64,000 nucleotides of DNA from Pegoplata infirma. Lineage: Eukaryota; Arthropoda; Insecta; Diptera; Anthomyiidae. Both the position numbers and the translations under genes were made by a program. Positions 49,967-61,244 of this stretch are shown piece after piece. The notes beneath the pieces are model-generated. The model was given only the letters and a program-made list of their open reading frames with translations. It made no database searches and had not been told where the DNA came from. The first letter of the stretch is position 1. Each line of letters starts with the position of its first letter. Location: assembly GCA_963921195.1 (NCBI GenBank), contig OY992540.1, positions 14,887,136-14,951,135 of the forward strand. The letters are read 5' to 3'.

Positions 49967-50841
49967 GGACTGTGATCATGTAAAATGAGTGTCGTCTATC
50001 GACGATTGAACGATGAAGATTTTTTGTTGCTTCACGTAAGCACATCACTAACGTATCGTTTCGAACATAATTCGAAGACGATAAATGAAAATTTGACGTT
50101 TTGTTTTGTTTTTATTTTCGCATTATTATTTCTTGCAAAATAAAAAAATTATCAAAAAACTATTAAAACAAAATATTAAAGTGAGTTTTTTTTTTAACAA
50201 ATTCGTTAATAAATTAATTTAGCAGTTGCTATTGATATACGTGTGATAAATTAGTGTATATTAAACTCAATTGTAGAATTTGGTTTTTACACCCCTACAT
50301 GCATATGTTGAATGCATCCAATTGGAATGTGTGTAATAATTATTTATTTAATAATTTTAAAGATTTAATGTGAATATAAGTGAATATATTAAATAAAATC
50401 TCTGTAAAAATGGTTTTTCAAATATTTTTTTATATTAAAATTTATTAAAGGTGTTACAAACCGAGTGTTAAACTTTAACTGCTCCCCCATATACTGAAGC
50501 ATCAAAAAATCGCTAAATGTAAAATGCTTATTTTATTATGTTTTTAATAGTTTTTTGAATGGAAATCATTATTATTTTAAATAAAAGTATAAAATAATTT
50601 ATTAAATAACAATTTTGTTTTTATTTAAGCAAAAAACTGTGCAACACGACACCTATTTTGATGTCGTTTATTTTAAGTCGATTTAACGATTCTCGTTAAA
50701 CGATTTTGAGCTTACGTGAAGCTAAAAATCGTCAAAAAGACGATTTCGAACATACGATTTAAGAAAAATCGAGTTACGTGAAGCCAATGCATCGTTTTGA
50801 CGACGTCTATATATCATTCTCACTTTACGTGATCATAGTCC
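49967..50841. mobile_element. non-autonomous TIR element, 875 bp
   Basis: GGACTGTGATCATGTAAAATGAG at the left is mirrored, with mismatches, by CTCACTTTACGTGATCATAGTCC at the right. TTCACGTAAGC and GCTTACGTGAAGC occur inside in opposite orientations. No ORF and no clear duplication. It probably landed in the LINE 3' UTR. Confidence 0.55.
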
Positions 50842-51177
50842 AGATCTATTACGCCACTTTTGTGGGGATTTTCCATTTCATAATGGGGTTATACAGATTA
50901 TATATGATTTGTGTTACATCAAATGTCTCGAAGTTGAAACATAAATTATTTATATTATATTAAGTTGCTTTTAAGTTGGGGTTATCTTCATCGTAGATTT
51001 ATGTATATGCATTGATATGTATCCATATGAGCATCTGCTCTATTCATGTGATATGTAGTACATTTTGTGGTTGACCATTTGTAGTGTCTTAACTGTTAAG
51101 GCTTTAGAATTTTTTTTTTCAATCTGCTTCGAAGATGAAGTTGTATCATTTGTAGAATTATGTATAAACGTTTGTTG
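50842..51177 (-). other. probable LINE 3' UTR
   Basis: Immediately downstream (minus strand) of the LINE stop codon; no coding signal. Confidence 0.4.
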
Positions 51178-53006
51178 TTATATTTTAATTTTCGCATCCG
51201 TGTAAAATTTGTGTAATATCCTGAAAATTTTGTGTTCGTTCATTTGTAGTATTTCATCCATTTGATGATTTCTCACATTTAGGTTGTTTAGTTCTCGAAT
51301 AAGATGATCACGAAGACCGATGTCGATATCAGGGCATGAAAAAGTAATGTGATCGATTGACTGAATCATTCCACAGTCACATCGATCCGAATCCACAATG
51401 TTGACTTTAAAGAGATGTTGTCTTGTTTGTACGTGTCCAAACCTTAGCCTGCATACCATTGTGATTATATAGCGAGGAAGATGACTACCTTGAAACCATG
51501 GATTAGTGTTGACACGAGGATTCATTGAGTACAATTTACGTCCATACGTGCTGTTGTCCCATTTATCCTGCCATAGCATTATTGCATTTTTCTTGTCAAA
51601 GGCTTTTAAGTCAGGGAAAAATATAGCCGGATATTCACCGCAGTCCACATGATTAACTGCGACTGAATCCACATAATCATTTCCATCAATACCCGAATGA
51701 CTGGGTATCCAGAGAAAATGAACCGTGTAACCAGCTACTTGAAGACCATACAATTCATTCTTAATTTTTAGAATGTAAGGATGTGTCTTATTGTTGTTGA
51801 AGGATCTGAGTGCCTGTAATACAGACTTGCTATCGGATATTACCAGATAATTTCCAATGTCATTGACCTTTACAAACTGTAACGATTCCAGTATGGCAAG
51901 GGCCTCAGCCGAATAAATTGGGCATATGTTGTTGAGCGAGAATGATGCCTCCATGTCCATGCTGGGTATCCAGAAACCGCAACTAGTCTTGTCTGTAGAT
52001 TTAGAACCATCTGTGAATACCTGTACAAAATGTTTCCATCTTCCATTCATCAATTTGTTGTACTTTCTATTGATTTCTTCGACAGTGGATGTATTTTTCT
52101 TGACATTCAAATAAGTTACCTTTGGTATAATTGCGTGAGATTCAAAAGGCAGTTGATATTGCAAAAGTTTTTCATATTTTTCAATTTGAAAATTATTATT
52201 TCTGTTGTCATATCGTTTGAAAAAAGTTGGATAGCTATCATAGCCTTCATTGTGTTGTTGAATATATTTGTGAGCCGGATGATTAACGTTAGCCACCATT
52301 CGGCTAATAAAACGATCCGACAGGAGTAAAAATCTCTCAGGGATAGGCATAATTCCAGCTTCCTGTTCCAATGCTAATGTGTGGGTTGAAATCATGGCTC
52401 CAAGAGCTATTCTAATGGCCTTATATTGTATACGCTGGAGTTTTATCATTTCATTTGCCGGACAATCCAACATAAGCGGTGCCATATATTCAATCTTCGG
52501 TCTTATAACTCCAAGGTAGAGCAAAAGGAGATTCCGTGGGTCAGAACCCCATGTAACTCCACATAAAGCTCGCAAAATATTCATAAAATGAAAACAGTTT
52601 CTCTTAACATTGGCTATGTGCTGATGAACTTTCAATTGTGAATTAAATGTGAATCCAAGGAAATTGAAATTGTATACATATTCGACCTTCTCATTATCAA
52701 TGTAAATTTCCGGATAACTTGGCATTTTCGTTCTATTTGAAGGTTTAAGTATCATGGCTTTGGATTTTTGTGACGATAATGATAATTGTATATCTCTAAG
52801 TTTTAAACTTATTCTGTCTACCGAATTTTGTATTCTCCTAATCGCCTCATTCAAAGACGAGTCTGAGCAGAAAAGTACTAAGTCATCAGCGTAACCGAGA
52901 ATTTCCACATCCGTGTCCTCAAATAATTCATTAATATAGACATTAAAACTTAAAGGGCTCAGCACAGAACCCTGCGGCGTTCCTGTAAAAGACCGCCTAT
53001 CGTACT
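51178..53006 (-). CDS. LINE ORF2, C-terminal part: RT end, RNase H
   Basis: Minus-strand frame continuous from the insertion boundary to a stop at 51178. It contains the RT motif PQGSVLSPLSFN, the catalytic YADD in GYADDLVLFC, and an RNase H domain (FTDGSKSTDKTSCGF, SDSKSVLQAL, IPSHSGIDGND). Near the end is a Cys/His cluster (CDCGMIQSIDHITFSC). An RNase H domain after the RT is typical of the I superfamily of non-LTR elements. The upstream part of the same ORF is at 62746-64000; the BEL/Pao element lies between. Without the insertion and one duplication copy, the two halves join in frame. Confidence 0.9.
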
Positions 53007-53358
53007 TGTTGAACCCAGTTCAACAACGGTTTCATCAAAGCGAGGTGCCACAGTGACACCTCTGTGTAAAAAATCTTTTTTTTTATCTTTTCTTTTTTTG
53101 TTTTTGTAAAATAATGAATTTCTTTTTTTTTTCTCTTTCTTGGGTTTAACGAAACCTTTCCTTTCTTTCTTTTTATACTACATTTTTTCTAAAAACTACA
53201 TTTCTGTATCCATTTTCTATTTTTTTTTAAGTTTAGAATAGTTTCAACCTTAGACGAGCAAGAAGCTCTATCAATAAAGTTAATTTTAGTTCACATTGAA
53301 CTCAATTTTGTTTTTATTTCCAATTTTTTTGGAAACCCACTCATTGGCCACGCCAACA
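53007..53358 (+). repeat. 5' LTR of the BEL/Pao element
   Basis: 352 bp, with AATAAA at 53273-53278. Contains the short hairpin GAGGTGCCACAGTGACACCTC near its start. Confidence 0.95.
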
Positions 53359-53360
53359 TA

Positions 53361-53371
53361 TGGTCCTTCGA
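53361..53371 (+). other. primer-binding site, tRNA-Tyr type
   Basis: TGGTCCTTCGA two bases after the LTR is complementary to the 3' end of tRNA-Tyr (CGAAGGA plus CCA) as I recall it. Confidence 0.7.
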
Positions 53372-54493
53372 CAACTCTTAGAGTAGCTAAGAGTAAAGGA
53401 TTGGTGACCTGAAGTCCACCAAATACATTGTCAGTTGTTCCCTATAACAACTACAGCAACAACAACAGCAAACATTTGGTTTGCTCAACAAAAGACGTTG
53501 TCATCAGCATCCCGTGCTATTTGGACGACAATTAAGGCTCTACGTGTCCCTATACACAGCCAAAAGAAGTGCATCCCGCATATGAAGGAAGGAAGTCTGG
53601 CCATCAAAAGGTCCCCAAGGCAAAAACAACTTCATAAGGGAAGGAAATTGATTGGGTATGTACAGTGATTAAATTATATATTTGTGCGATTTAGTGTAGT
53701 GTCTCTATGAGAAAAAAGTGTAAAAACCACAATAATTCCACAAAAAACAATACCACAAACATATCCAACAACAAAAAGTGTTTTTGTAACCCTTAAATTG
53801 AAAGTACCGCATTAAAGGTGAAAAGTACCACTGTTAATAAAAAAGTACCACATTGAATAAAAAAAGTCCGTCACTGATACATAAAAAAAAAAAAAGAGAG
53901 CGATCTGGTATTCTCTCGTTTCTGACATGCGCAGTATCAAACTTTTTTAGATAGCACACCTTTGTTTTATATACCATTGCAATCCCACTTCATTCCAACT
54001 GCATAGAATAAAGGGAAAAAGCTAATGGAAATTGTAATAGAAGCAGTAAAGAGTAAAGAGCAAATTAATACTCATTTATGTTAAATAACGGCTTATTATT
54101 AAATAGAAAGAAGTTGAAAACTAAAAGAAGAAAAAATTTGCAAATTATTGAAAGAAAAATTGAAAACGGAGTGAAGTGTATAAAATTAAAATATAAAAAA
54201 AAAAAAAAAAAAAAAAGAAATTAAAAAATAAAGAAAGATAGTGACTTTGTGAAGGTGAAAATAAAAATAAAAAAAATTACAATTGAATAAATAATTTTCT
54301 AAAATTATTTAGTTTATTTGAATAACAATTGTAATAAATAAAGCCAAAGTAAAATCATATAAAAGTGCCGCAAGCAACAACAACATTAAAGAACTCCACA
54401 AGTGTCTCAAAAAAAAAAAACAACATTACAGAATCATCAGCCAATATAGGGTTTGCCGTACACATTTTAAAGCCGAAAAAGTGGGAAACCAGG

Positions 54494-54499
54494 GTGAGT
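54494..54499 (+). promoter_or_regulatory. candidate splice donor for the extra ORF
   Basis: CAGG|GTGAGT is a consensus donor in the leader. Joining it to the acceptor before 61245 would give a subgenomic mRNA. Inferred only from sequence. Confidence 0.4.
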
Positions 54500-54597
54500 G
54501 TGGAATGATTTTTTTTAATCAAATTTGTGGTAATTGTTAGTGTGGTACATAAAAGTGATAAAATTTTGTTTTGTGTGTTAAGAAAACGATAAACACA

Positions 54598-54970
54598 ATA
54601 GCGCTGCAGGCGGTTTTTTTTCTGAAACCAGAACGGTTTTATTAATTTTTTTGTTGTAAAACCCAAAACATAACAGCGCTACAAGCGGTTTGTTTAGTCA
54701 AAACCAAAACGATTTTATTTTTGTTGAAAAAGCAAAACAGAATTGGCACGACAAGCGATCTTTTTAATCATCCACAACGGTTTTAAATTTTTATGGTGTA
54801 AATTACAAAACACAAGTGCGCTACAAGCGATTTTTTTTATATAACCAACGCGGTTTTAATTTTTTTGGAAAAAAAAAAATATATTCAAAAGCAGAATAAC
54901 GCTGCAAGCGGAATTTCGTTTAAAGCCAGAACGGTTTTTTGGAATTTGAAGCCAAGCGGTTTTTTATCGC
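54598..54970 (+). repeat. leader tandem repeat, about 75-bp unit, 5 copies
   Basis: Each unit has GCGCTACAAGCGGTTT-like and CCAGAACGGTTTT-like words separated by T runs. Confidence 0.6.
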
Positions 54971-55189
54971 AAAATTGTGAAATTTTTTGAATACATTGGG
55001 ACAAGTGGTACAAAATTTAAATTGTGGAGTTACAGTGGTACAAAATTTTTATTTTTGAAAGTACAGTGGTACAGCGTGGTGCAAAAAGCGCAGAAAATTT
55101 TACAAAAAGCGTATAAAATTGTACAAAGAGCCCAAAAATTTCACAGAAAGCGCATAAAATTTTTTATAAAGAAAAAATTGTAAATTGTA

Positions 55190-55340
55190 ATACGCCAGTG
55201 GTTCCCAAAATTTTTTGAAATTGCCGCAGTGGTTCCACAACTTTTTTGAAATTGCGCCAGTGGTTCCACAAATTTTTTGAAATTGCGCCAGTGGTTCCCA
55301 AATTTTTTAAATAACACCAGTGGTTCACAAACTTTTTTTT
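55190..55340 (+). repeat. leader tandem repeat, about 37-bp unit, 4 copies
   Basis: Units of GCCAGTGGTTCCACAA followed by TTTTTTGAAATTG. Confidence 0.7.
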
Positions 55341-55771
55341 TAAAATTTTTTTTTAAGAAAAAATTTTTTTTGTAAACGTATTACAAATTGATATTGGGGT
55401 GTTCTCTGAAATAGTGGAGGAAAATTGTTCGTAAAGGGTAAACACATAATCTTTCACACATTTTTTGAAAATTTTTTCGGTGATATTTTTTAATAACAAT
55501 TTGGTTAATATTCGGTTGGTTTGCTATACACAAAGATAAATTACGGACGGTAATTTAAGCAGCAAATTTTTACCTACTTGGTTTTGTGTTTTTTGGTTTG
55601 AAGTTGCGGATAATATTTGAAATCTGTCAGCAGTCGGTTCACCAAGAAGCGATTTGGATTTTAGTCTCGGTTTCAATTTTTATAAAGTTTCACAGGGCTT
55701 TTGTCTCGTCAAGAGTAGTCAGGGGAGATATCTATTGATTTTGTTTTGAATCTTGGTTAGCATATCTAAAA

Positions 55772-58700
55772 ATGGCGGCTAGAAGAAAATGTAAATTCGA
55801 CCTTCACCAAATTGACGCTTTTTGCAAAAGCATAAAAGAGCAGACATTAGAAAATATGACGGTGTCTGGCCTCGAAGTAAAGCTTGGTGAGTTGGAAAGA
55901 AGGTGGTTAAAGCTATTGGAGTCCTACGAGAACTTTATTATGTGTATTGAAAAGGAGCCTACAGATTTTAAAGATCACATTTCTCAGCGGTATGAAGCAG
56001 CCGACACTCTATACCAGGAGACCAAGGCAGAAATACTGGAAGGGATGAGACTTAACAGCGAAGTTCGGTCAAATGCATCTCAAAGGGGAGAAACAACGGT
56101 GGTTCATCACTCACCATCACTTAAGCTTCCAGCTTGCGACATCGAAGTTTTTGAGGGAGGGTATTCAAAATGGCCCGCCTTTAGGGACATGTTTCAGGCA
56201 GTGGTTGGGAAACATCAACATCTTGCCCCAGCTCAAAAGTTATACCATTTGCGTAGCAAAACGAGGGGGGAGGCCAACCAAATCGTCAAACGGTTTGATT
56301 TGGTTGATGAAAATTTTACCTTAGCCTGGGAAGCCTTAAAGACCCGATTTGAAAATCCGAGAATATTGGCCCATCAACAAATGAAGTTAATGTTTGGTGT
56401 ACCGGCGGTCAAAAATGAAAGCTCAAAAGCTATACGTGACATTCAGAGCGTACTCAGCGAGAGTTTAGCGATTTTTGAGTCACTTGATCTCACTAAGACA
56501 TGGGATGCCATATTGATCCACATTTGCGCTTCAAGCCTTCCTGAAGAAACTATGCGATCTTGGGAAACAACCTTAAAAGACCACAAAAAGTGGCCCACTT
56601 GGCAAGAGATGAACGAATATCTCTCGCAGAGAATTCAAATGTTAGAAACGGTTTCCGATTTGCGAAAACCTTCCGGTAAAGACAGTCAGCCCTCTAAAAG
56701 TCAATCGTTTCATGCTCATTCTGAGCAAACATCTCCCAAATTCAGCTGTAAAGAGTGTAAACAGAACCACCCATTGCGACTTTGTAAAACTTTTAAGGCA
56801 AAGTCAGTTAAGGACAGAATAAAGTTTGTCTATGCGAATAAGTATTGCGGGAATTGCCTGTCAAATACTCATTTTAAATCGAAATGCCAAAGCAAGAGTC
56901 TTTGCACCAGATGCAACCTAAAGCATCACACAATGCTACATCTTGATGATGATCAGTCGAAAAAGGGTCCTTCCCCGAAGACCCCATCCCAATCACCACG
57001 TGATGACGAAAAGCCCTCGGGGTCACAAAGTCAAACTGTCGCGCTAAATACTCAGATAACACAATCTGAAGCCCCTAGTGTTAGCCATGTAGATTCAGTT
57101 CAGGCTCATTTTTCGAAAAATGAGAGAACAACTATTTTGCCCACGGCCTTGGTTAACATCGAACATTTAGGCGAAAATTATGCTATTCGAGCACTTTTAG
57201 ATGCAGGTTCGGAAAAAAGTTTTATTTCCACACGCATTCAACAGAATCTTTCTTTGCCATTGGAGGCCCATAGCTCCCGTATATCTGGACTCGGTGGGAC
57301 GGTAGTAGGAAGTTCAAAAGGCAGATGTTCTGTCACCTTAAAATCAAGAGGATCTGATTTTAGAATCAACATTATGGCCATTGTCGTTCCAAAATTGTCG
57401 CATTTTTTGCCCTCGCGACATATACACATTAAAAATCTTGAAGAAATTAGGCGTCTAAATTTGGCGGACCCATACTTTTTCAAGCCAGCTGCCATTGATA
57501 TGATTATTGGAAGTGATTATTTACCCTTTATCAATTTGGAAGGAGTAAAACCAAATATCTCAAGCTGCCTCGAAGCCAGGGAGTCCCAATTCGGATGGTA
57601 TTTATCAGGCCCCGAGCCACAATCTGAAGTCCACTCTTTTTCAACGATGGTTTCGGCATCCGAAAATCTTTTGCTTAACGATCAGCTCAAAAAGTTCTGG
57701 GAACTAGAAGAAGCTGAAAAGTCCATAGTAGCATCAGAAAGCGATAAATTTTGCGAAGAGTTTTATCAACGAACTACCACACGGCAAAAAGACGGCAGAT
57801 ATGTAGTGCAGCTTCCTTTTAAGGAAGAGTTTCCTAACGAAATATTTTTGGGTCCCTCGCGAAATATGGCACTGGCACAGTACCATCGTATGGAGAAGAC
57901 TCTTGAGAAGACTCCAGCCTTGAAAAATGAATACTCGAAAGTTCTCCAAGAATATGTAGATTTGGGGCATATGGAACCGGTTATGCATTACGAGCCCAAA
58001 TCTGAGAAACAACTCTCCTTTTATCTCCCTCATCATGCGGTCATCCGACCCGAGAGTAAAACGACGAAGGTACGAGTAGTGTTCAACGCATCAAAAAAGA
58101 CCGGCAGTGGACATTCCCTAAATGATGTTCTTCACCAAGGCCCAACTCTTCAAACTGGTTTGATGCAAATAGTGCTGGGGTGGCGATACTACAAGTACGT
58201 GTTCACTGGCGACATTCAGAAGATGTATCGACAAATTTTGGTCCACGAAGCAGATCGTCCGTATCAACAAATTTTATTTCGCAACGAGAGCAACAATTTA
58301 GTGGAATCTTTTCAACTAAAGACTGTGACATTTGGGGTCAATTGTGCGCCTTTCCTGGCGATTCGAACTCTCCAGGAGTTAAGTAAGGACTGTAAAATTC
58401 AATATCCAGCAGCATCAACCATTCTTCAGAATGAAATCTATGTGGATGATATTTTGTCCGGGGGGCACACTTTGGAAGAAGCTAAACTAAAGCAAGGGCA
58501 GCTTATAAATACTTTGAGCTCCGCAGGTTTTCCCATGAAAAAAATCACAGCAAACGAAGCGTTTCTACTTGAACATTTGCCCCGGGAGGATCTTCTGGAT
58601 GAAGATTTTTTGAAGTTTGATGACTCCAGTTCCATCAAGACCTTGGGGATCCGTTGGAACGCTATGGCAGATTATTTCTATTATGTTGTAGAACCGATCG

Positions 58701-61081
58701 AAATTACGCCATCCACTACAAAAAGAAAAATCTTGTCAGTGATTGCAAGATTATTTGACCCACTAGGTTGGTTAGGACCCATTGTCATAATAGCTAAGCT
58801 TCTAATGCAAGAACTATGGGAAGAAAAATCCGACTGGGATGAAGAGGTCCCTCCTCAAATTTTGGTAAAATGGAATTTGTTTATTGAAAATTTGCCATTT
58901 ATTGCGAATGTGAGAATTCCACGATGGGTAGACTTTGCTCCGACCCACTATATACAAATCCACGGATTTTGCGACGCTTCGGAGAAAGCATATTGCGGTA
59001 TGATTTATATTCGCACCGAAAGCCCTGAAGGCGAAATTAATAGTCATTTGCTAGTGGCAAAGACAAAAGTAGCTCCTTTAAAACGGACTACCATACCCAA
59101 ACTTGAATTATGTGGAGCCGTACTGCTCACTAAGCTAATACGAAGCTTAGTACAGGACTCCAAGTTCCCTTACGAACTGTTCTTGTGGACAGATTCCTCA
59201 ATTGTTCTTGGTTGGCTACAAAAAGATCCCAATATTTTAAAAACTTTTGTAGGAAATCGAGTCTCGCAAATCACCAGCGTCGTCAGCACCAATCATTGGA
59301 AACATGTAAAAACGGAAGACAACCCAGCGGATATGGGCACCCGTGGTTGCTCCCCACAAGAGCTTACTGGAAGTTCACTTTGGTGGCATGGGCCCCCATG
59401 GCTAAAAGAACCAAAATCACTTTGGCCGAAACCTCGCACTTTTGATCCAACAGATTTAGAAACTAAAAAAAGTGCAGGCATTACAAGCGATGCCAATTTT
59501 CATTTGAAGGAAAATCGGGCAGATTCCAAAACTAAGTCATCAGGCTCAGCCGAAGAAAATCTGCAGGAAGATGCTTTAACCGAATTTTCATCACTAGATC
59601 GAGCCCTACGAGTGCTTTGTTACAGATTTAGATTTATAAATCGACTTCTCAAAAAACCATTTTATACAGAAAAATTTATAACGGCATCTGAGATCACTTC
59701 CATGAAGAATCGACTTATCGCCATTGCTCAACAAACGCATTTCCCCAAAGAATACGAACGCCTCAAAGAAAAGCGTCCCCTGACCCGCAAAAGCAAACTT
59801 TTATCGCTGAATCCATTTCTCGACGAAAACGGTCTTCTACGAGTAGGGGGCAGGCTTAGTAACTCAGGACTAAGTTTTGAAGAGCAGCACCCTATAATTG
59901 TTCCAGAAATGTCACAGTTCGCGAAACTTCTTGTTCATTTCACTCATCGCATTTTACTTCATGCAGAACATCATATCATGCTACGAGCTATAAGACAGGG
60001 CTTCTACATCCCCAGATTAAAAAATCTCGTACGAAAATGTATTCGCGAATGTACCACATGCACGATTTATAAACGCAAGTTCCAGCATCAAATCATGGCC
60101 GCACTCCCCCCTGAACGAGTAAACTTTTCCCTACCATTTACTTATACCGGGGTCGACTTTGCTGGTCCTTTTAGTATCAAATCATCAAATCTGAGAAACG
60201 CGAAAATTTTAAAGGGCTACGCTGCTGTATTTGTTTGTTTCTCTACACGCGCTGTCCATTTAGAAACATGTTCTGATCTCTCCACCGAGGCATTTCTCGC
60301 CTGTTTTCATCGATTTACTGGACGCCGAGGTCTCCCAAAGACGATGTTTTCCGACAACGGTCGAAACTTTCTCGGAGCCAGTTATGCACTGCTCAAAGAC
60401 CACAATGTGTTCCTCAAGTCAGCAGAACAAGCTTTAATCGAAAAATATAGCTCATTTGGTTTTACCTGGTCTTTCATCCCACCATATGCACCCCACATGG
60501 GTGGCCTCTGGGAGGCTGCCGTGAAAAGCATGAAATCCCATCTCAAGAAGATCACCAGTCACTTGTCGTTCACTTTTGAAGAATTTACGACGTTGCTTGT
60601 CAGAATCGAAGCAGTATTAAATTCAAGACCGCTGTCTCCGATAACCGAAAATCCCAACGAGATTCTCCCTCTGACTCCTGGTCATCTACTCCGTGGCGCT
60701 CCAATGACCGCTCCTCCAGAAGCTCCAGTTGATCCCCCTCTCAAGGATTTAACATTTATAAAACGCTGGGAGCGAGTCAAAGCGTTACAGCACATTTTTG
60801 CCAAACGATGGAAAACCGAATATATCACCGAGCTACAACGCCGCTACAAATGGAAAACAGAACGAGAAAACCTAAAACCAAACGATATTGTCATCATAAA
60901 GGATGATATGTTGCCACCTACTGAATGGCGCCTTGGTCGCGTCACTAACGTTGTATATGGTAAAGATAAAAAAGTCCGAGTCGCTGATGTAGCTACCCAA
61001 AATGGTGTCATCCGACGATCAGTAGTTAAACTGTGCCTACTGCCAACCTCCGGCTCATCCGCCATTAAAACCACCCAATAA
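55772..61081 (+). CDS. BEL/Pao Gag-Pol polyprotein
   Basis: One 1769-residue frame without stops. The N-terminal third is the BEL-type Gag (FEGGYSKWPAFRDMF near 130), followed by three Cys/His zinc motifs at about 325-392 (CKECKQNHPLRLC, CGNCLSNTHFKSKC, CTRCNLKHH). The aspartic protease has LDAGSEKSF near 476. Reverse transcriptase runs from RVVFNASKK (about 768) to the catalytic YVDD near 889. RNase H has GFCDASEKAYCGM near 1065 and LWTDSSIVL. Integrase has an HHCC finger (HAEHH to CTTC, about 1392-1430) and catalytic residues in VDFAGPF (1460), SDNGRNF (1526) and HMGGLWEAAVK (1573). The C-terminal region (WRLGRVTNVVYG) is as usual for Pao integrases. The ATG context AAAAATGGCG is favourable. 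Translation must get past the long leader. Confidence 0.96.
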   Translation: MAARRKCKFDLHQIDAFCKSIKEQTLENMTVSGLEVKLGELERRWLKLLESYENFIMCIEKEPTDFKDHISQRYEAADTLYQETKAEILEGMRLNSEVRSNASQRGETTVVHHSPSLKLPACDIEVFEGGYSKWPAFRDMFQAVVGKHQHLAPAQKLYHLRSKTRGEANQIVKRFDLVDENFTLAWEALKTRFENPRILAHQQMKLMFGVPAVKNESSKAIRDIQSVLSESLAIFESLDLTKTWDAILIHICASSLPEETMRSWETTLKDHKKWPTWQEMNEYLSQRIQMLETVSDLRKPSGKDSQPSKSQSFHAHSEQTSPKFSCKECKQNHPLRLCKTFKAKSVKDRIKFVYANKYCGNCLSNTHFKSKCQSKSLCTRCNLKHHTMLHLDDDQSKKGPSPKTPSQSPRDDEKPSGSQSQTVALNTQITQSEAPSVSHVDSVQAHFSKNERTTILPTALVNIEHLGENYAIRALLDAGSEKSFISTRIQQNLSLPLEAHSSRISGLGGTVVGSSKGRCSVTLKSRGSDFRINIMAIVVPKLSHFLPSRHIHIKNLEEIRRLNLADPYFFKPAAIDMIIGSDYLPFINLEGVKPNISSCLEARESQFGWYLSGPEPQSEVHSFSTMVSASENLLLNDQLKKFWELEEAEKSIVASESDKFCEEFYQRTTTRQKDGRYVVQLPFKEEFPNEIFLGPSRNMALAQYHRMEKTLEKTPALKNEYSKVLQEYVDLGHMEPVMHYEPKSEKQLSFYLPHHAVIRPESKTTKVRVVFNASKKTGSGHSLNDVLHQGPTLQTGLMQIVLGWRYYKYVFTGDIQKMYRQILVHEADRPYQQILFRNESNNLVESFQLKTVTFGVNCAPFLAIRTLQELSKDCKIQYPAASTILQNEIYVDDILSGGHTLEEAKLKQGQLINTLSSAGFPMKKITANEAFLLEHLPREDLLDEDFLKFDDSSSIKTLGIRWNAMADYFYYVVEPIEITPSTTKRKILSVIARLFDPLGWLGPIVIIAKLLMQELWEEKSDWDEEVPPQILVKWNLFIENLPFIANVRIPRWVDFAPTHYIQIHGFCDASEKAYCGMIYIRTESPEGEINSHLLVAKTKVAPLKRTTIPKLELCGAVLLTKLIRSLVQDSKFPYELFLWTDSSIVLGWLQKDPNILKTFVGNRVSQITSVVSTNHWKHVKTEDNPADMGTRGCSPQELTGSSLWWHGPPWLKEPKSLWPKPRTFDPTDLETKKSAGITSDANFHLKENRADSKTKSSGSAEENLQEDALTEFSSLDRALRVLCYRFRFINRLLKKPFYTEKFITASEITSMKNRLIAIAQQTHFPKEYERLKEKRPLTRKSKLLSLNPFLDENGLLRVGGRLSNSGLSFEEQHPIIVPEMSQFAKLLVHFTHRILLHAEHHIMLRAIRQGFYIPRLKNLVRKCIRECTTCTIYKRKFQHQIMAALPPERVNFSLPFTYTGVDFAGPFSIKSSNLRNAKILKGYAAVFVCFSTRAVHLETCSDLSTEAFLACFHRFTGRRGLPKTMFSDNGRNFLGASYALLKDHNVFLKSAEQALIEKYSSFGFTWSFIPPYAPHMGGLWEAAVKSMKSHLKKITSHLSFTFEEFTTLLVRIEAVLNSRPLSPITENPNEILPLTPGHLLRGAPMTAPPEAPVDPPLKDLTFIKRWERVKALQHIFAKRWKTEYITELQRRYKWKTERENLKPNDIVIIKDDMLPPTEWRLGRVTNVVYGKDKKVRVADVATQNGVIRRSVVKLCLLPTSGSSAIKTTQ

Positions 61082-61219
61082 AACCACATACTCAACCACT
61101 TATAAAAGTCAAAAAATATTCCACCAACGATTACCACACTGCAGTCTTACTTAAACCACAATTGTCAGAGGCTTAAATCGCACAATATATTTTTTGACAC
61201 TGTAAATATTTCTTTCTCT

Positions 61220-61244
61220 TTCTTCTCTTTTTTTTTGTCTATAG
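61220..61244 (+). promoter_or_regulatory. splice acceptor directly before the extra ORF
   Basis: A long pyrimidine tract (TCTCTTTTTTTTTGTCTATAG) ends in AG at 61243-61244, and the ATG follows at once. This is a textbook 3' splice site in the 163-base gap between the two ORFs. Confidence 0.6.

Larger units (their letters stand above)
53372..55771 (+). other. 2.4-kb leader of the BEL/Pao element
   Basis: Unusually long untranslated leader. A small frame of 77 codons (53435-53668) has unclear status. Donor-like GGGTATGT is near 53656 and a strong donor CAGGGTGAGT has its GT at 54494. Two tandem-repeat arrays follow (separate entries). Otherwise rich in A and T runs. Confidence 0.6.

Noticed and set aside
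53435..53668. 77-codon frame in the BEL/Pao leader as a real gene
   Set aside because: Low-complexity start (Thr/Ala run from ACAGCAACA repeats) and no family resemblance; mentioned only as possible leader ORF.
60844..61137. Minus-strand 97-codon frame at the end of BEL/Pao pol
   Set aside because: Antisense shadow; no conserved feature.
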